DNA of 64,000 bases from Pseudooceanicola onchidii (GCF_004959925.1 NZ_SPUW01000002.1:62001-126000); one strand, 5' to 3'; counted from the stretch's first letter, positions 46,250 through 55,361 are shown. Numbers and translations: made by a program. The notes: generated by a model not told the origin, from the sequence alone.

Positions 46250-48904
46250 TTATATCCTGATGTCCATGCCGCTCTTGGCGGTTTTGAGAACGGAGCGCTG
46301 GACCTGTTCGACCGGTTCGTTTGCGGGCGTGTCGCCAAACGGGTTTCCACCGCCCCCGGAGCCACGCTGATCGGCAGTTTCCTGTCCAAAGGCGAAATCA
46401 AGGGTTCCGTAGCCAAGGTCGCGGTATTGATCGGCCAGCAGGTCGATGTTCTTCCGCATGAGATCCAGCGTCTCGGGACGTTCGGCTGTGATCATCAACG
46501 TCAGTCCGGTGTCGGAGGTCGTCAGCTGCATCCGAACGCGCCCCAACTCCTCGGGGCTCAGCGCGATTTCGACGGGCCCACCAGGTAGATGCCGCGCCAC
46601 TTGAGCAACCTGATCTGCCACGCGCGCGGCCAGGTCGGACTGTGGAGCCATAGACGGTCGAGGGGCCGCGTGGGAGGTCGTGCCATGGCTGGTTTCTCGG
46701 ATCGCGTCGGGGTGCAGATCAGGCTGATCGGCGATCGTGAGCTCGAATGGCACCTCGGGTGAAACCGCATTGCCTGCAGTGGGTTGCGGCGCGTTCAGGG
46801 GAAAGACAGTCGACATCGCTTTGGCTTGACGCTGCGTGTCATTCGACGGGATTGTCTTTGCCGCATCTTCCGGGATTTCTTTGCGGGGTGCCAACTTCGC
46901 CCGGTCGGCAGCGGCGACCGGGCGTCGCAGCTGGGGCTCGGCCGGAACCAGCGGCGACGTGGTCGGATGTGTCGCCTCTTGTTTCTGGCTTGGCAGCGTT
47001 TCCCGGTTCGCAGATTGAGCGGTGTGGTCCGACCGCTGATCACGCACCTCGGCGGATACCGCCGCGCCGTGAGTCTCAGCCTTGGCGGGCGGTTGATCAA
47101 CTTCGCTGCGCACCATTGTCACCCGATCTGTAGCCGTGGTCATGGTGATCGGGGCCGGGGCGTGTTTCACGGTCATGACCTGGCTGGTCGCTGCTGCAGG
47201 TGCGCCTTCGACATCCGCGGCCACCGGCTGCACGCGCGGTGTGTCGGAAAACAGCGGTTTGCTTGCTGTTGGCGCCGGAGAGGTGATCCGGGAAGGCATT
47301 GCGTGCGGTTCCTGTCTGGTCGCGCCAGCTTTGAGGCCCTGAGGCTGAGACTCGAACCGACCCACGTGCACAGGGTCTTGCCGGGCGTCCGCCCGCGTTT
47401 CTGGAGTATTGCTCGGCATGGGGCGCACCGGCGCCGGGTCATCCGCCGGGACAGGTCGGACCACACGTGATGCGGCATTCGGCGAAGCTCGCGTCTGGTC
47501 CGTACTCTGACGGGTCGAAGCGTCGGCGCGCGGGTCGAACCGGGCTGTTCCGCCCTCGAAATCATGCGTCGCAGGATCGCGGGGGCCTTCGCGGTCACGG
47601 TTGGGCCCCGAGGTCTTGGTCGCGAAAGACGTATCCTGTGTCCCCGGCACTCGGGACGCGGGCAGATCTTCGCGTTGTGCAGGGAGGGGGCTGCTATCGG
47701 GCACTTTGGCCGCTGGCGGATGTGACATGACCACCCCTCGGTTCCCGCCCGGGGCTTGAGCAAAGGTGTGCTGTGGCTGATGCGTTTTCTCGGCACGGCC
47801 ACGGACAGTCGTGGCCGGTGTCCACCGGCGGTCCGGACCGGCCGTCGGCGGCTGGACGGTTGGCCTGGGATCTCCGTCAGCCTCGCGCGTCGCTGGAACG
47901 CCGTCGGCGGCAATTTGAGGTCGCGGGTCTGGTGCCTGGGACCCCGTGGCACCGGCATGGTCGTTTTGTATCCCCGGCATCATTTTGGCATTGGGCGCGA
48001 CCAGCTGCGCAGCGTGGCGGTCGGCAGGAGGATGGCCCGTGTGGATCGTTCGGCTGGCCGTTTCCACCCGGGTGTCAGTTGGTGACGCGGGGGGGACAAA
48101 GGCACGATTGCGCACCGACGTGGCTTTATGAAAGGCCAGGCCCGGCTCGTTACCCAACGGAGGGGACGTCCATTCAGCAACCTGCGGGCCGGTCCGCGGC
48201 TCACTGGATCGGGCTGCCGGAGAATCCGGTTCAGGGTGTGCCTTTACCGTATCGGCGCCGATCGGGGAATCGTACCTGGGTGCAGGATTTGAGACAGGCT
48301 CGTCGATGGGTTTGGACGCAGGTCCGTCGATGGTTATTGAGCGAAAATCGACTGAACCTTGCGAGGGCGCCATCCGATGACGCTGCGCCGGGCCCCTGCC
48401 GTCAGTGGCCGGTAAGGAAACCTGTCTCACCGGAGCTGAGGCCACGTCATCGCTGATGGGTTTCGCCAGCGGCACCTCAACTGCCCCTGCGAACCTTGCC
48501 GAATGATCGGCGTCGCGCGAACGAGACCAGGCGTCACTTCTGGACGCCTCGCCACGGGGTGATTCCTGTTGCTCGACTATTGCATTTCGGGATCGGCGCT
48601 CGGCTTGAGGCCTGGCTTCCTGACCCTCAAACTCAACCGTAGTTTTATCCTTTTCTTCTCCGTTTGATCCTGAATCGCGAATCGCGTCTTCGTCAAACTC
48701 GACATCGCCGGAGTCCGGCGAATCCTCGGATTTGGTGGACGGTTGAGCCTGCCGTCGGGTCTGCGGATCGCTTGAGCCACCCTTCGGCGGCCCGTCCTGC
48801 GCGATCAAGAAAACCTTTTCAAAATCAACATCTCCCGCCTTGTCAGCCACGGGGGGGCGCATCGGCGTCTTGCCGGTCAGTACGGTCAAAAGGTCAGTTT
48901 TCAT
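46250..48904 (-). CDS. fliK: Flagellar hook-length control protein FliK (long form)
   Basis: 884 residues, much longer than the about 400 of enterobacterial FliK. Residues about 1-740 are low-complexity and rich in Pro, Ala, Thr, Ser, Asp and Arg, without repeats of fixed length. The C-terminal domain (about 770-865) holds the FliK/Flg_hook motif VEIALSPEELGRVRMQL and PETLDLMRKNIDLLADQYRDLGY in parts. The long disordered N-terminus acts as the ruler that sets hook length, and the C-terminal domain switches FlhB specificity. It is divergent from the flgJ-like gene across 110 bp. Confidence 0.88.
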   Translation of the reverse strand: MKTDLLTVLTGKTPMRPPVADKAGDVDFEKVFLIAQDGPPKGGSSDPQTRRQAQPSTKSEDSPDSGDVEFDEDAIRDSGSNGEEKDKTTVEFEGQEARPQAERRSRNAIVEQQESPRGEASRSDAWSRSRDADHSARFAGAVEVPLAKPISDDVASAPVRQVSLPATDGRGPAQRHRMAPSQGSVDFRSITIDGPASKPIDEPVSNPAPRYDSPIGADTVKAHPEPDSPAARSSEPRTGPQVAEWTSPPLGNEPGLAFHKATSVRNRAFVPPASPTDTRVETASRTIHTGHPPADRHAAQLVAPNAKMMPGIQNDHAGATGSQAPDPRPQIAADGVPATREADGDPRPTVQPPTAGPDRRWTPATTVRGRAEKTHQPQHTFAQAPGGNRGVVMSHPPAAKVPDSSPLPAQREDLPASRVPGTQDTSFATKTSGPNRDREGPRDPATHDFEGGTARFDPRADASTRQSTDQTRASPNAASRVVRPVPADDPAPVRPMPSNTPETRADARQDPVHVGRFESQPQGLKAGATRQEPHAMPSRITSPAPTASKPLFSDTPRVQPVAADVEGAPAAATSQVMTVKHAPAPITMTTATDRVTMVRSEVDQPPAKAETHGAAVSAEVRDQRSDHTAQSANRETLPSQKQEATHPTTSPLVPAEPQLRRPVAAADRAKLAPRKEIPEDAAKTIPSNDTQRQAKAMSTVFPLNAPQPTAGNAVSPEVPFELTIADQPDLHPDAIRETSHGTTSHAAPRPSMAPQSDLAARVADQVAQVARHLPGGPVEIALSPEELGRVRMQLTTSDTGLTLMITAERPETLDLMRKNIDLLADQYRDLGYGTLDFAFGQETADQRGSGGGGNPFGDTPANEPVEQVQRSVLKTAKSGMDIRI

Positions 48905-49014
48905 GTCGGCCTCGGGAATTCTTCCGGTCGGGGCCGACTATCCGGGAATTCAGTTACTCATCCTTTACCGGTTCACGGCAAAATCCAGCAATCTGATGAG
49001 AATTGGAGAGATTG

Positions 49015-49293
49015 ATGACCCCTGATCCAATCGCGACAACGGCATCGCGGCAACCCACGGTGCGCGATCAGCAGTTGCGCCGCGCGGCCGAAGACCTCGA
49101 AGCCACGTTCCTGTCGGAAATGCTGAAGTCTGCAGGCCTTGGCGAAAGCAGGTCGGCCTTCGGCGGAGGCGCGGGGGAAGAACAGTTCGCGTCGATGCTG
49201 CGCGATGAACAGGCCCGACAAATGGTGAAATCCGGGGGAATCGGTCTGGCCGAGACCCTTTTCCATTCGCTGAAGGAGCGGAATGATGACTGA
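49015..49293 (+). CDS. flgJ: FlgJ-like rod-binding protein (rod-binding domain only)
   Basis: 92 residues from the ATG at 49015, which has GGAGAG 5 bp upstream; a TTG at 49003 is less likely. LRRAAEDLEATFLSEMLKSAGLGE and GEEQFASMLRDEQARQMVKSGGIGLAE in parts are the FlgJ N-terminal rod-binding domain. The muramidase domain of enterobacterial FlgJ is absent, as known in Rhodobacter. It helps rod assembly in the periplasm. It overlaps the FlgN-like gene by 11 bp. Confidence 0.85.
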   Translation: MTPDPIATTASRQPTVRDQQLRRAAEDLEATFLSEMLKSAGLGESRSAFGGGAGEEQFASMLRDEQARQMVKSGGIGLAETLFHSLKERNDD

Positions 49294-49636
49294 GACCACA
49301 TTGTATGAATCCCTCGATGCCCTGCTGGAGCGGGAGCGGTCAGCGCTGATCAATGGCGACCTCGCGTCGATCGGTGACCTGCTGGCCGAAAAAGAGGCCT
49401 TGATGGAGCGCCTGGCCCTGGAAGGCGGGTCCGAGAAACAGGCGCTGGAACGGTTGCAGGGCAAGGCCGTGCGCAACCAGGCACTTCTGGACAGCGCGCT
49501 GCGTGGCATCCGCACGGTGGCGACCCGGTTTGCGACCCTTCGGCGCATTCGAAAGACGTTGGAAACCTACGACGAACACGGCCACAAAAGCGCGCTTCCC
49601 GCGATCACCGAAAACAAGGTGGAACGCCGGGCCTGA
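49283..49636 (+). CDS. FlgN-like flagellar chaperone
   Basis: 117 residues, mostly two long helices (LYESLDALLERERSALINGD, LLAEKEALMERL, then LLDSALRGIRTVATRFATLRRIRKTLETYDEHG in parts). This matches FlgN-type chaperones that hold hook-filament junction proteins before export. Position after flgJ and before flagellin supports it. Sequence conservation in the family is weak, hence moderate confidence. Confidence 0.7.
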   Translation: MMTETTLYESLDALLERERSALINGDLASIGDLLAEKEALMERLALEGGSEKQALERLQGKAVRNQALLDSALRGIRTVATRFATLRRIRKTLETYDEHGHKSALPAITENKVERRA

Positions 49637-49676
49637 AGGATTTTGAATCAAATCCGATGAATATGGCTAGCCCTGC

Positions 49677-49691
49677 TTAGGTTTCCATTAG
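49677..49691. promoter_or_regulatory. CtrA-like site upstream of flagellin
   Basis: TTAG-N7-TTAG (TTAGGTTTCCATTAG) departs from the CtrA consensus TTAA-N7-TTAA at one base in each half. It is 155 bp before the flagellin start. CtrA controls flagellar genes in alphaproteobacteria. Confidence 0.35.
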
Positions 49692-49845
49692 GGTCTCGCG
49701 GTCAAGGTGCCCCTGCATCCGAAAGGGTGGCGCGGCACCGGGACGAACCCGGTTCCTGCACACGTCAGAACGACAGTCTTACCCGTCCCGAACGGGGCGG
49801 ATCGCGAAACGGGCGCAAAGCGCTCAAGACTCAAGGAACCAGTAT

Positions 49846-51396
49846 ATGTCCAGCATTCTGACCAACAACAGCGCCATGGTGGCCCTGCAGACCCTGAAGT
49901 CGGTCAACAAGTCCATGGGCGAAACGCAGAGCCAGATCTCCACCGGCATGCGCGTCGCTTCCGCCAAGGACAATTCCGCCGTCTGGGCCATCTCCAAGGT
50001 GATGGAATCCGACGTGAAGGGCTTCAAGGCGATCTCCGAGAGCCTGTCGCTTGGCGAATCCACCGTTGCCGTCGCACGCAACGCGTCTGAAACCGTGACC
50101 GAGCTGCTTCAGGACATGAAGGGCAAGATCATCTCGGCCAATGAAAGCAACGTCGACCGCAACAAGCTGCAGACCGACATCGACGCCCTGACCGACCAGA
50201 TCAAATCCGTTGTCGGCGCGGCGCAATTCAACGGTCTGAACCTTCTGTCCGGCTCGGAAGACGTGAATGTTCTCAGCTCGCTCGACCGGGCGAACGACGG
50301 GACCGTGTCGTCCTCGGACATCACGGTCGCGCGTCAGGACCTGACCTTCGACGCCGGTGTCATGGGCACGGGCGCGACCCTGGGGGGCAACGTGGCCGCA
50401 ACGCTTGGCTCCAACAGCCTCGCCGGTGTCGCGGGCACGGAATTCTCCAGCTCCGGCAACACGATGACGGTTCAGCTGGCCGCAGTGACCGCGGGCGCGA
50501 GCAACACCTACAACCTGCAGGTCGCGGGTGAGACGGTGACCTTCACCTCGGCAGCTTCGGGCAACACTGCAGACAGCGTCGCCGCAGGCCTGACCGCCGC
50601 CCTGTCGGCTGCCGGGATCGAAGACATCACCGCCAGCGTCGCAACCGACACGATCACCATCACCTCGACCTCCAAGTTCGACGATGTGGAAGTCAACCTG
50701 TCGACCTCCGACTCTGCCGTAACGGCCAACGTCAACGGTGGTGGCGCGGGCGGCGCCGGTGCGGGCTTCACGGGCGAAACGATCGACTCCCGCGCCTCCG
50801 AGGTTGCCTTCTCGGCCACTGCGGCCGTCAGCGAGGGTGACGGCTATCGCGTAACCATCGACGGCACCAACTACGACTATGTCGCCGGCAAGAACGAAAC
50901 GTTCGAAGACGTCGCCAACGGCCTCAAGACCGTGATCGACGGCGCCGGGCTTGACGGTATCTCCTCCAAGGTGACCTACGACTCGGCCAACTCCCAGTAT
51001 GTTCTGCAGCTGGACAACGACGGCGCCGACGTGTCGCTGGCCGTTGACGGGAACGCGGGTGGTACCGCAACAGGTGGTCTGTCCGGCCTCGATGATCTCG
51101 ATGTCACCAATGATCAAGGTGCGGCTGCGGCGCTGACCAACATCGAGACCTTCATCGACACCTCGATCGACGCGGCCGCCGCCTTCGGTTCCGTTCAGGG
51201 CCGTATCGAAACCCAGTCGGAGTTCATCGGCAAGCTGACCGATAGCCTCAAGTCCGGGATCGGGTCGCTGGTCGACGCGAACATGGAAGAGGTGTCGGCC
51301 CGCCTGCAGGCCCTGCAGGTTCAGCAGCAGCTGTCGATCCAGGCCATGTCGATCGCCAACCAGGCGCCGCAGGCTCTGCTCTCGCTCTTCCGGTAA
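49846..51396 (+). CDS. fliC: Flagellin
   Basis: 516 residues. The conserved D0/D1 termini are present: MSSILTNNSAMVALQTLKSV and ISTGMRVASAKDNSA at the N-end, and QLSIQAMSIANQAPQALLSLFR in parts at the C-end. The variable middle contains two related domains, about residues 218-290 (YNLQVAGETVTFTS) and about 333-405 (YRVTIDGTNYDYVAG), each with a D-V-A/S-V-A-x-G-L helix, similar to flagellin IN-type units. AAGGA lies before the ATG. It is followed by a terminator-like hairpin and then flaF-flbT, which control its mRNA and secretion. Confidence 0.96.
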   Translation: MSSILTNNSAMVALQTLKSVNKSMGETQSQISTGMRVASAKDNSAVWAISKVMESDVKGFKAISESLSLGESTVAVARNASETVTELLQDMKGKIISANESNVDRNKLQTDIDALTDQIKSVVGAAQFNGLNLLSGSEDVNVLSSLDRANDGTVSSSDITVARQDLTFDAGVMGTGATLGGNVAATLGSNSLAGVAGTEFSSSGNTMTVQLAAVTAGASNTYNLQVAGETVTFTSAASGNTADSVAAGLTAALSAAGIEDITASVATDTITITSTSKFDDVEVNLSTSDSAVTANVNGGGAGGAGAGFTGETIDSRASEVAFSATAAVSEGDGYRVTIDGTNYDYVAGKNETFEDVANGLKTVIDGAGLDGISSKVTYDSANSQYVLQLDNDGADVSLAVDGNAGGTATGGLSGLDDLDVTNDQGAAAALTNIETFIDTSIDAAAAFGSVQGRIETQSEFIGKLTDSLKSGIGSLVDANMEEVSARLQALQVQQQLSIQAMSIANQAPQALLSLFR

Positions 51397-51404
51397 GGGC
51401 CCTT

Positions 51405-51430
51405 GGGCGGGCCGCATAATGGGCCCGCCC
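51405..51430 (+). terminator. Hairpin after fliC
   Basis: GGGCGGGCC-GCATAATG-GGCCCGCCC, a 9-bp GC-only stem with an 8-base loop, starts 9 bp after the flagellin stop, followed by TTCG. Likely ends or stabilises the abundant fliC mRNA. Confidence 0.7.
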
Positions 51431-51471
51431 TTCGCCGCCCCGACCCTTATTGATACCCGGAAGGACAGAAC

Positions 51472-51846
51472 GTGACCGTACATTCCCTGGCGCAGCGCGC
51501 CTATAGTGAGGCCGCGGCGCCCACTCGGACCCCTCGTGGCACCGAATACGACGTCATGGCGCGCGTGACACACCGGCTGATCGCCGGTGCCCGCAAAGGC
51601 CGCAAAGGCTTTGCCGAACTTTCCCGTGCCATTCACGACAACCGGCAGCTTTGGACGATCCTTGCTGCGGATGTCGCCGACACCGCCAATCCCCTGCCCC
51701 AGGACCTGCGCGCCAGGATTTTCTACCTGGCCGAATTCACCCAGGTTCACAGCCGGAAGGTCCTGCGCCGCGAGGCGACCGTGGCCCCGCTGATCGAAGT
51801 CAACACCGCCGTGATGCGCGGCCTCAGGAAAGATGGAGGAGCGTAA
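51472..51846 (+). CDS. flaF: Flagellar biosynthesis regulator FlaF
   Basis: 124 residues with a GTG start preceded by GGAAGGAC. AQRAYSEAAAPTRTPRGTEYDVMARVTHRL in parts and LSRAIHDNRQLWTILAADVA are FlaF hallmarks. In Caulobacter FlaF works as a flagellin chaperone or secretion partner and opposes FlbT. The stop overlaps the flbT start by one base. Confidence 0.92.
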   Translation: MTVHSLAQRAYSEAAAPTRTPRGTEYDVMARVTHRLIAGARKGRKGFAELSRAIHDNRQLWTILAADVADTANPLPQDLRARIFYLAEFTQVHSRKVLRREATVAPLIEVNTAVMRGLRKDGGA

Positions 51847-52250
51847 TGGGCGGACTTGTCCTGAAACTTGGTCCGAAGGAACGGGTCCTGATCAACGGTG
51901 CCGTGATTGAAAACGGCGACCGCCGGTCGCGTCTGTCGATCATGACGCCGAACGTCAACATCCTGCGCCTGCGCGATGCGATCCACCCGGATGATGCCAA
52001 CACGCCGGTGCGGCGCGTCTGCTACCTGGCGCAGCTTGTGCTGACCGGCGATGCCGATGCCGAGGACACCGAACTGCAACTTCTGCGCCGGATTGAGGAA
52101 TTGAGTCAGATCCTCACGGATCACGACAGCCGCAAATTGCTGACAGATGCGACCCAGGCCGTCCTGGCCAGCGAACACTACAAGTGTCTCAAGGCCCTGC
52201 GTGCCCTTCTTCCACGCGAAGAACGCCTGCTGAGCCCGAGGTTGGCATGA
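51846..52250 (+). CDS. flbT: Flagellin mRNA repressor FlbT
   Basis: 134 residues from the ATG at 51846 (MGGLVLKLGPKERVLINGAV). In Caulobacter FlbT binds the flagellin leader RNA and blocks translation until the hook is complete. The adjacent flaF and fliC fit that circuit. It overlaps the DUF1217 gene by 4 bp. Confidence 0.93.
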   Translation: MGGLVLKLGPKERVLINGAVIENGDRRSRLSIMTPNVNILRLRDAIHPDDANTPVRRVCYLAQLVLTGDADAEDTELQLLRRIEELSQILTDHDSRKLLTDATQAVLASEHYKCLKALRALLPREERLLSPRLA

Positions 52251-53068
52251 CCTACCAACCGATCCTCGCGGGCAGCGGCATCGTCGGCTGGAACATCCTC
52301 AACAAAACGATGGATGTGCAGCGGAAGACCTTCGATGCTAGCCCCCAGATCGTGCGGGACACCGACTATTTCGAAGCCAAAATCGGTGAGATCAAATCGG
52401 CGGAGGAGCTTGTCTCCGACCGCCGCCTCCTGCGGGTTGCCCTTGGGGCGTTCGGGCTGGGCGATGACATCAACAACAAGGCGTTCATTCAGCGCGTGCT
52501 CGAAGGTGGCACCATCGACGATGATGCGCTGGCCAACAGGCTGACCGACAGCCGCTACAAGGCCTTCGCCAAGGCGTTCGGTTTCGGTGATTTCGATACG
52601 CCAAGTACCGTACTGTCCGACTTCGGACCCAAGATCACCGAGAAATTTCGCAGGCATAGCTTCGAGATCGCGGTCGGAGAGCAGGACGACTCCCTGCGTC
52701 TTGCCCTCAACGCCGAGCGCGAGATCGTGGACCTCGCCGCGCGTAAGGTGTCGAATACCACGAAATGGCTGCAGATCATGGGCACGCCCGCCCTGCGTCA
52801 GGTCTTCGAGGGCGCGCTTGGGATGCCTTCAAGCTTTGGCCAGTTGGACATCGACCAGCAGCTTGAGATCTTTCAGGACCGGGCCGATCGGCAACTTGGA
52901 ACGGCGGAGGTCTCGGAATTGGCGGATCCCGAGATGATGACGAAGCTTGTTCAACGGTTCCTTCTGCGCAGCCAGGTCAGCGAATTCCAAACTGCCAGCT
53001 CTGGCAGCATCGCCATTTCGATGCTGCAGGGGGCGGTCAGCTTGGCAAAGTCCTTCAGGGCCGGGTGA
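52247..53068 (+). CDS. DUF1217-family flagellar-associated protein
   Basis: 273 residues from the ATG at 52247 (MTYQPILAGSGIVGWNIL). Rich in helices, with SDRRLLRVALGAFGLGDDINNKAFIQRVLEGG in parts (about 55-85) and MTKLVQRFLLRSQV near the end, typical of DUF1217 proteins in alphaproteobacterial flagellar loci. No signal peptide or catalytic motif. It is coupled to flbT by ATGA and abuts the convergent fliI stop with no spacer. Function unknown; probably assists flagellin or hook export. Confidence 0.8.
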   Translation: MTYQPILAGSGIVGWNILNKTMDVQRKTFDASPQIVRDTDYFEAKIGEIKSAEELVSDRRLLRVALGAFGLGDDINNKAFIQRVLEGGTIDDDALANRLTDSRYKAFAKAFGFGDFDTPSTVLSDFGPKITEKFRRHSFEIAVGEQDDSLRLALNAEREIVDLAARKVSNTTKWLQIMGTPALRQVFEGALGMPSSFGQLDIDQQLEIFQDRADRQLGTAEVSELADPEMMTKLVQRFLLRSQVSEFQTASSGSIAISMLQGAVSLAKSFRAG

Positions 53069-54481
53069 TCAGCCGCCAACCTTCGGCAGAGCAGGCGGCT
53101 GGCCTTCACGTCGCGGCGCTGCCGGACGTGTGGCATGCGACTGTGACGCCGGACGCGCGGTGCCCGAGCGACGCAGGATCAACCGCAACCGGTTGAAAGA
53201 ATTGGTCGTGTTCTGCGCCTCTTTCTCCGACAGGAACCCGTCCAGCTCGGGGTAGGCGCGGATCGCCGCGTCCAAATCTGGATCGCTGCCTTCGGAATAG
53301 AGGCCTGCGCGAATCATCAGTTCGTTCTGCGCATAGGCCCCAAGAAGCTTTCGGGCATGGCCGATCGCCTCGTTCTCCTGATCATCGGCGGCGGCGGGCA
53401 GGCTGCGCGACACGGATCGCAACACGTCGATTGCCGGAAAGCGCCCCCGCTCGGCTATCTTGCGGTCCAGAACCACGTGCCCGTCCAGGACCCCACGCAG
53501 GATATCCGCGATCGGTTCCTCCATGTCGGACCCCGCCACGAGTACCGACAAAATTGCCGTAATCGTTCCGCTGCCTTCGGTCCCCGGCCCCGCCCGTTCA
53601 CAGAGCTGCATGATGGTATGCGAGGTCGAGGCGGGATAGCCCCGCAGCGCCGGGGCTTCACCCGCCGCAACGGCGACTTCGCGGTGCGCTTCGGCGAACC
53701 GGGTGATGCTGTCCGCCAGGAACAGGACGTGCTTGCCCTGGTCGCGGAAGTGTTCGGCCACCGACATTGCCGTCCAGGCACAGCGGCGGCGCACCAGAGG
53801 CGACCTGTCCGACGTGGCAGCAACGACAACCGCGCGCGCCATCCCCAGATCGCCAAGGGCGTCGGTGACGAAATCCTTCAGTTCCCGCCCGCGTTCGCCG
53901 ATCAGCGCGATGACGACGACATCGGCCTCCATCCGACCGGCAAAATGCGCGAGCAGGCTGGATTTCCCGACACCGGATCCGGCGAAGAGCCCGATTCTCT
54001 GGCCATCGACGATCGGCAACATGGTGTTGAAAACGGCCATCCCGGTCTCAAGCCGCGCGCCCAACCGGCCGCGGGTCGCGGGGGCCGGCGGCGCGGCGCG
54101 CAATGCCCGGGGGGCGTGACCGCGCATCAACGGGCGTCCATCCAGCGGTTCGCCGTAGGGGTCGATGACGCGACCGATCCATCCGTCATGCGGCGCGATT
54201 CGGGCCGGGCCGATCAGCGTCACGCGGTCGCCGCGGGCGATACCATCCGTGGAATCGTCAGGAAGAACAGTGAGATGATCGCCATCGATGCGGATCACCT
54301 CTCCGCCCAGAAAGGTGCCGTCACTGCGCGCGACCCGCACCTGATCGCCCATGCTGGCGGTGGCGCCAAGCCCGGCGATGCGCAGCGCCGCGCCTTCCAC
54401 CCCATCGATCCGGCCGATCCGGCGGATCGGTGACAGGTTTTCAAGTTCGGCCTTCAGGCCAGCCAGGGCGTTCTGCTGCAT
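53069..54481 (-). CDS. fliI: Flagellum-specific ATPase FliI
   Basis: 470 residues from the ATG at 54481; a longer open frame to 54880 is antisense to flgB and rejected. Walker A is GLFAGSGVGKSSLL, Walker B is in HVLFLADSITRFAEAHRE, and the central F1-like domain is complete. It energises the type III export apparatus. It is divergent from flgB across 85 bp that contain a CtrA-like site. The Arg/Ala/Pro tail after about residue 450 is not conserved. Confidence 0.95.
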   Translation of the reverse strand: MQQNALAGLKAELENLSPIRRIGRIDGVEGAALRIAGLGATASMGDQVRVARSDGTFLGGEVIRIDGDHLTVLPDDSTDGIARGDRVTLIGPARIAPHDGWIGRVIDPYGEPLDGRPLMRGHAPRALRAAPPAPATRGRLGARLETGMAVFNTMLPIVDGQRIGLFAGSGVGKSSLLAHFAGRMEADVVVIALIGERGRELKDFVTDALGDLGMARAVVVAATSDRSPLVRRRCAWTAMSVAEHFRDQGKHVLFLADSITRFAEAHREVAVAAGEAPALRGYPASTSHTIMQLCERAGPGTEGSGTITAILSVLVAGSDMEEPIADILRGVLDGHVVLDRKIAERGRFPAIDVLRSVSRSLPAAADDQENEAIGHARKLLGAYAQNELMIRAGLYSEGSDPDLDAAIRAYPELDGFLSEKEAQNTTNSFNRLRLILRRSGTARPASQSHATRPAAPRREGQPPALPKVGG

Positions 54482-54528
54482 CTTGCGATTCCTTCGTTCG
54501 GCACAAACGGTTTCTAAAGGAATCGGAG

Positions 54529-54543
54529 TTAAGCCTTGATTGA
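54529..54543. promoter_or_regulatory. CtrA-like site in the fliI-flgB divergent promoter
   Basis: TTAAGCCTTGATTGA, that is TTAA-N7-TTGA, matches 7 of 8 consensus bases of the alphaproteobacterial CtrA box. It lies 24 bp before the flgB start and 48 bp before fliI. Confidence 0.45.
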
Positions 54544-54566
54544 AACCAATCGAGGGAGAAACCCCG

Positions 54567-54953
54567 ATGTTCAAATCGATAGACGTCCTCCGCATGGCCT
54601 CTGCCATGGCTTCGCATGCCGGGAAACGCCAAGGGGTCATTGCGGCCAACATGGCCAATGCCGACACGCCCGGATATCGCGCCCGCGATGTCACCCCCTT
54701 TACCGAAATGTATCGGTCAAAGGGCGCGACCCGCATGCAGGCGACCCGGGCGGGCCACATGTTTGGTGGCGGCTCCACGTCCCAGCCGGACGTCATCTTC
54801 GCCGACAGCAGCGATTCCAGCCCGAACGGCAATACCGTGTCGCTGGAGGAACAGATGCTCAACGGCGTCGAGGTCCGCAAGCAACACGACCGCGCGCTGG
54901 CGATCTATCGCAACGGCATGACCGTTTTGCGCGCCTCCCTCGGGCGGAGGTAA
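54567..54953 (+). CDS. flgB: Flagellar basal-body rod protein FlgB
   Basis: 128 residues from the ATG at 54567, with GGGAGAA upstream; a TTG at 54540 lies inside the CtrA-like site and is rejected. The rod-protein motif is VIAANMANADTPGYRARDV. It forms the proximal rod. First gene of the flgBC-fliEQ-flgFGAH-fliL operon. Confidence 0.94.
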   Translation: MFKSIDVLRMASAMASHAGKRQGVIAANMANADTPGYRARDVTPFTEMYRSKGATRMQATRAGHMFGGGSTSQPDVIFADSSDSSPNGNTVSLEEQMLNGVEVRKQHDRALAIYRNGMTVLRASLGRR

Positions 54954-54956
54954 CCC

Positions 54957-55349
54957 ATGTCTGATTTCAAGAATTCCCTGGCGGTATCGGCCAGCGGGCT
55001 GAAAGCCCAGGCGCAGCGTCTGCGCCATGTGTCGGAAAATATCGCGAATGCTGATACCCCGGGATACCGGCGGAAAACCGTGCCGTTTGAAAACGTTGCG
55101 GCCGCCGATGGTGCCGCGGGACTGGTGAAGACGGGTCGGGTGAAACTCGACCGGTCGCCGCTGGCGCAGGTCTATGACCCGACGCATCCCCTTGCCGGTC
55201 CGACCGGTCACTACGATGGATCAAACGTCGACCTGGTGATCGAGATCGCTGACGCGCGCGAAGCGCAGCGCAGCTACGAAGCAAACCTCAAGATGTTCGA
55301 ACAGTCGCGGCAAATGTCGTCAGACCTGATGGGACTTCTGCGCAGATAA
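54957..55349 (+). CDS. flgC: Flagellar basal-body rod protein FlgC
   Basis: 130 residues. ISENIANADTPGYRRK-type motif (SENIANADTPGYRRK) at the N-terminus and EAQRSYEANLKMFEQSRQM at the C-terminus form the rod coiled coil. 3 bp after flgB. Confidence 0.95.
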   Translation: MSDFKNSLAVSASGLKAQAQRLRHVSENIANADTPGYRRKTVPFENVAAADGAAGLVKTGRVKLDRSPLAQVYDPTHPLAGPTGHYDGSNVDLVIEIADAREAQRSYEANLKMFEQSRQMSSDLMGLLRR

Positions 55350-55361
55350 GGAACCTCCAGA

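Noticed and set aside
49831-51750. Long minus-strand open frame (639 codons) across flagellin
   Set aside because: Antisense to fliC; composition is low-complexity Gly/Val/Asp/Arg and no start signal is seen.
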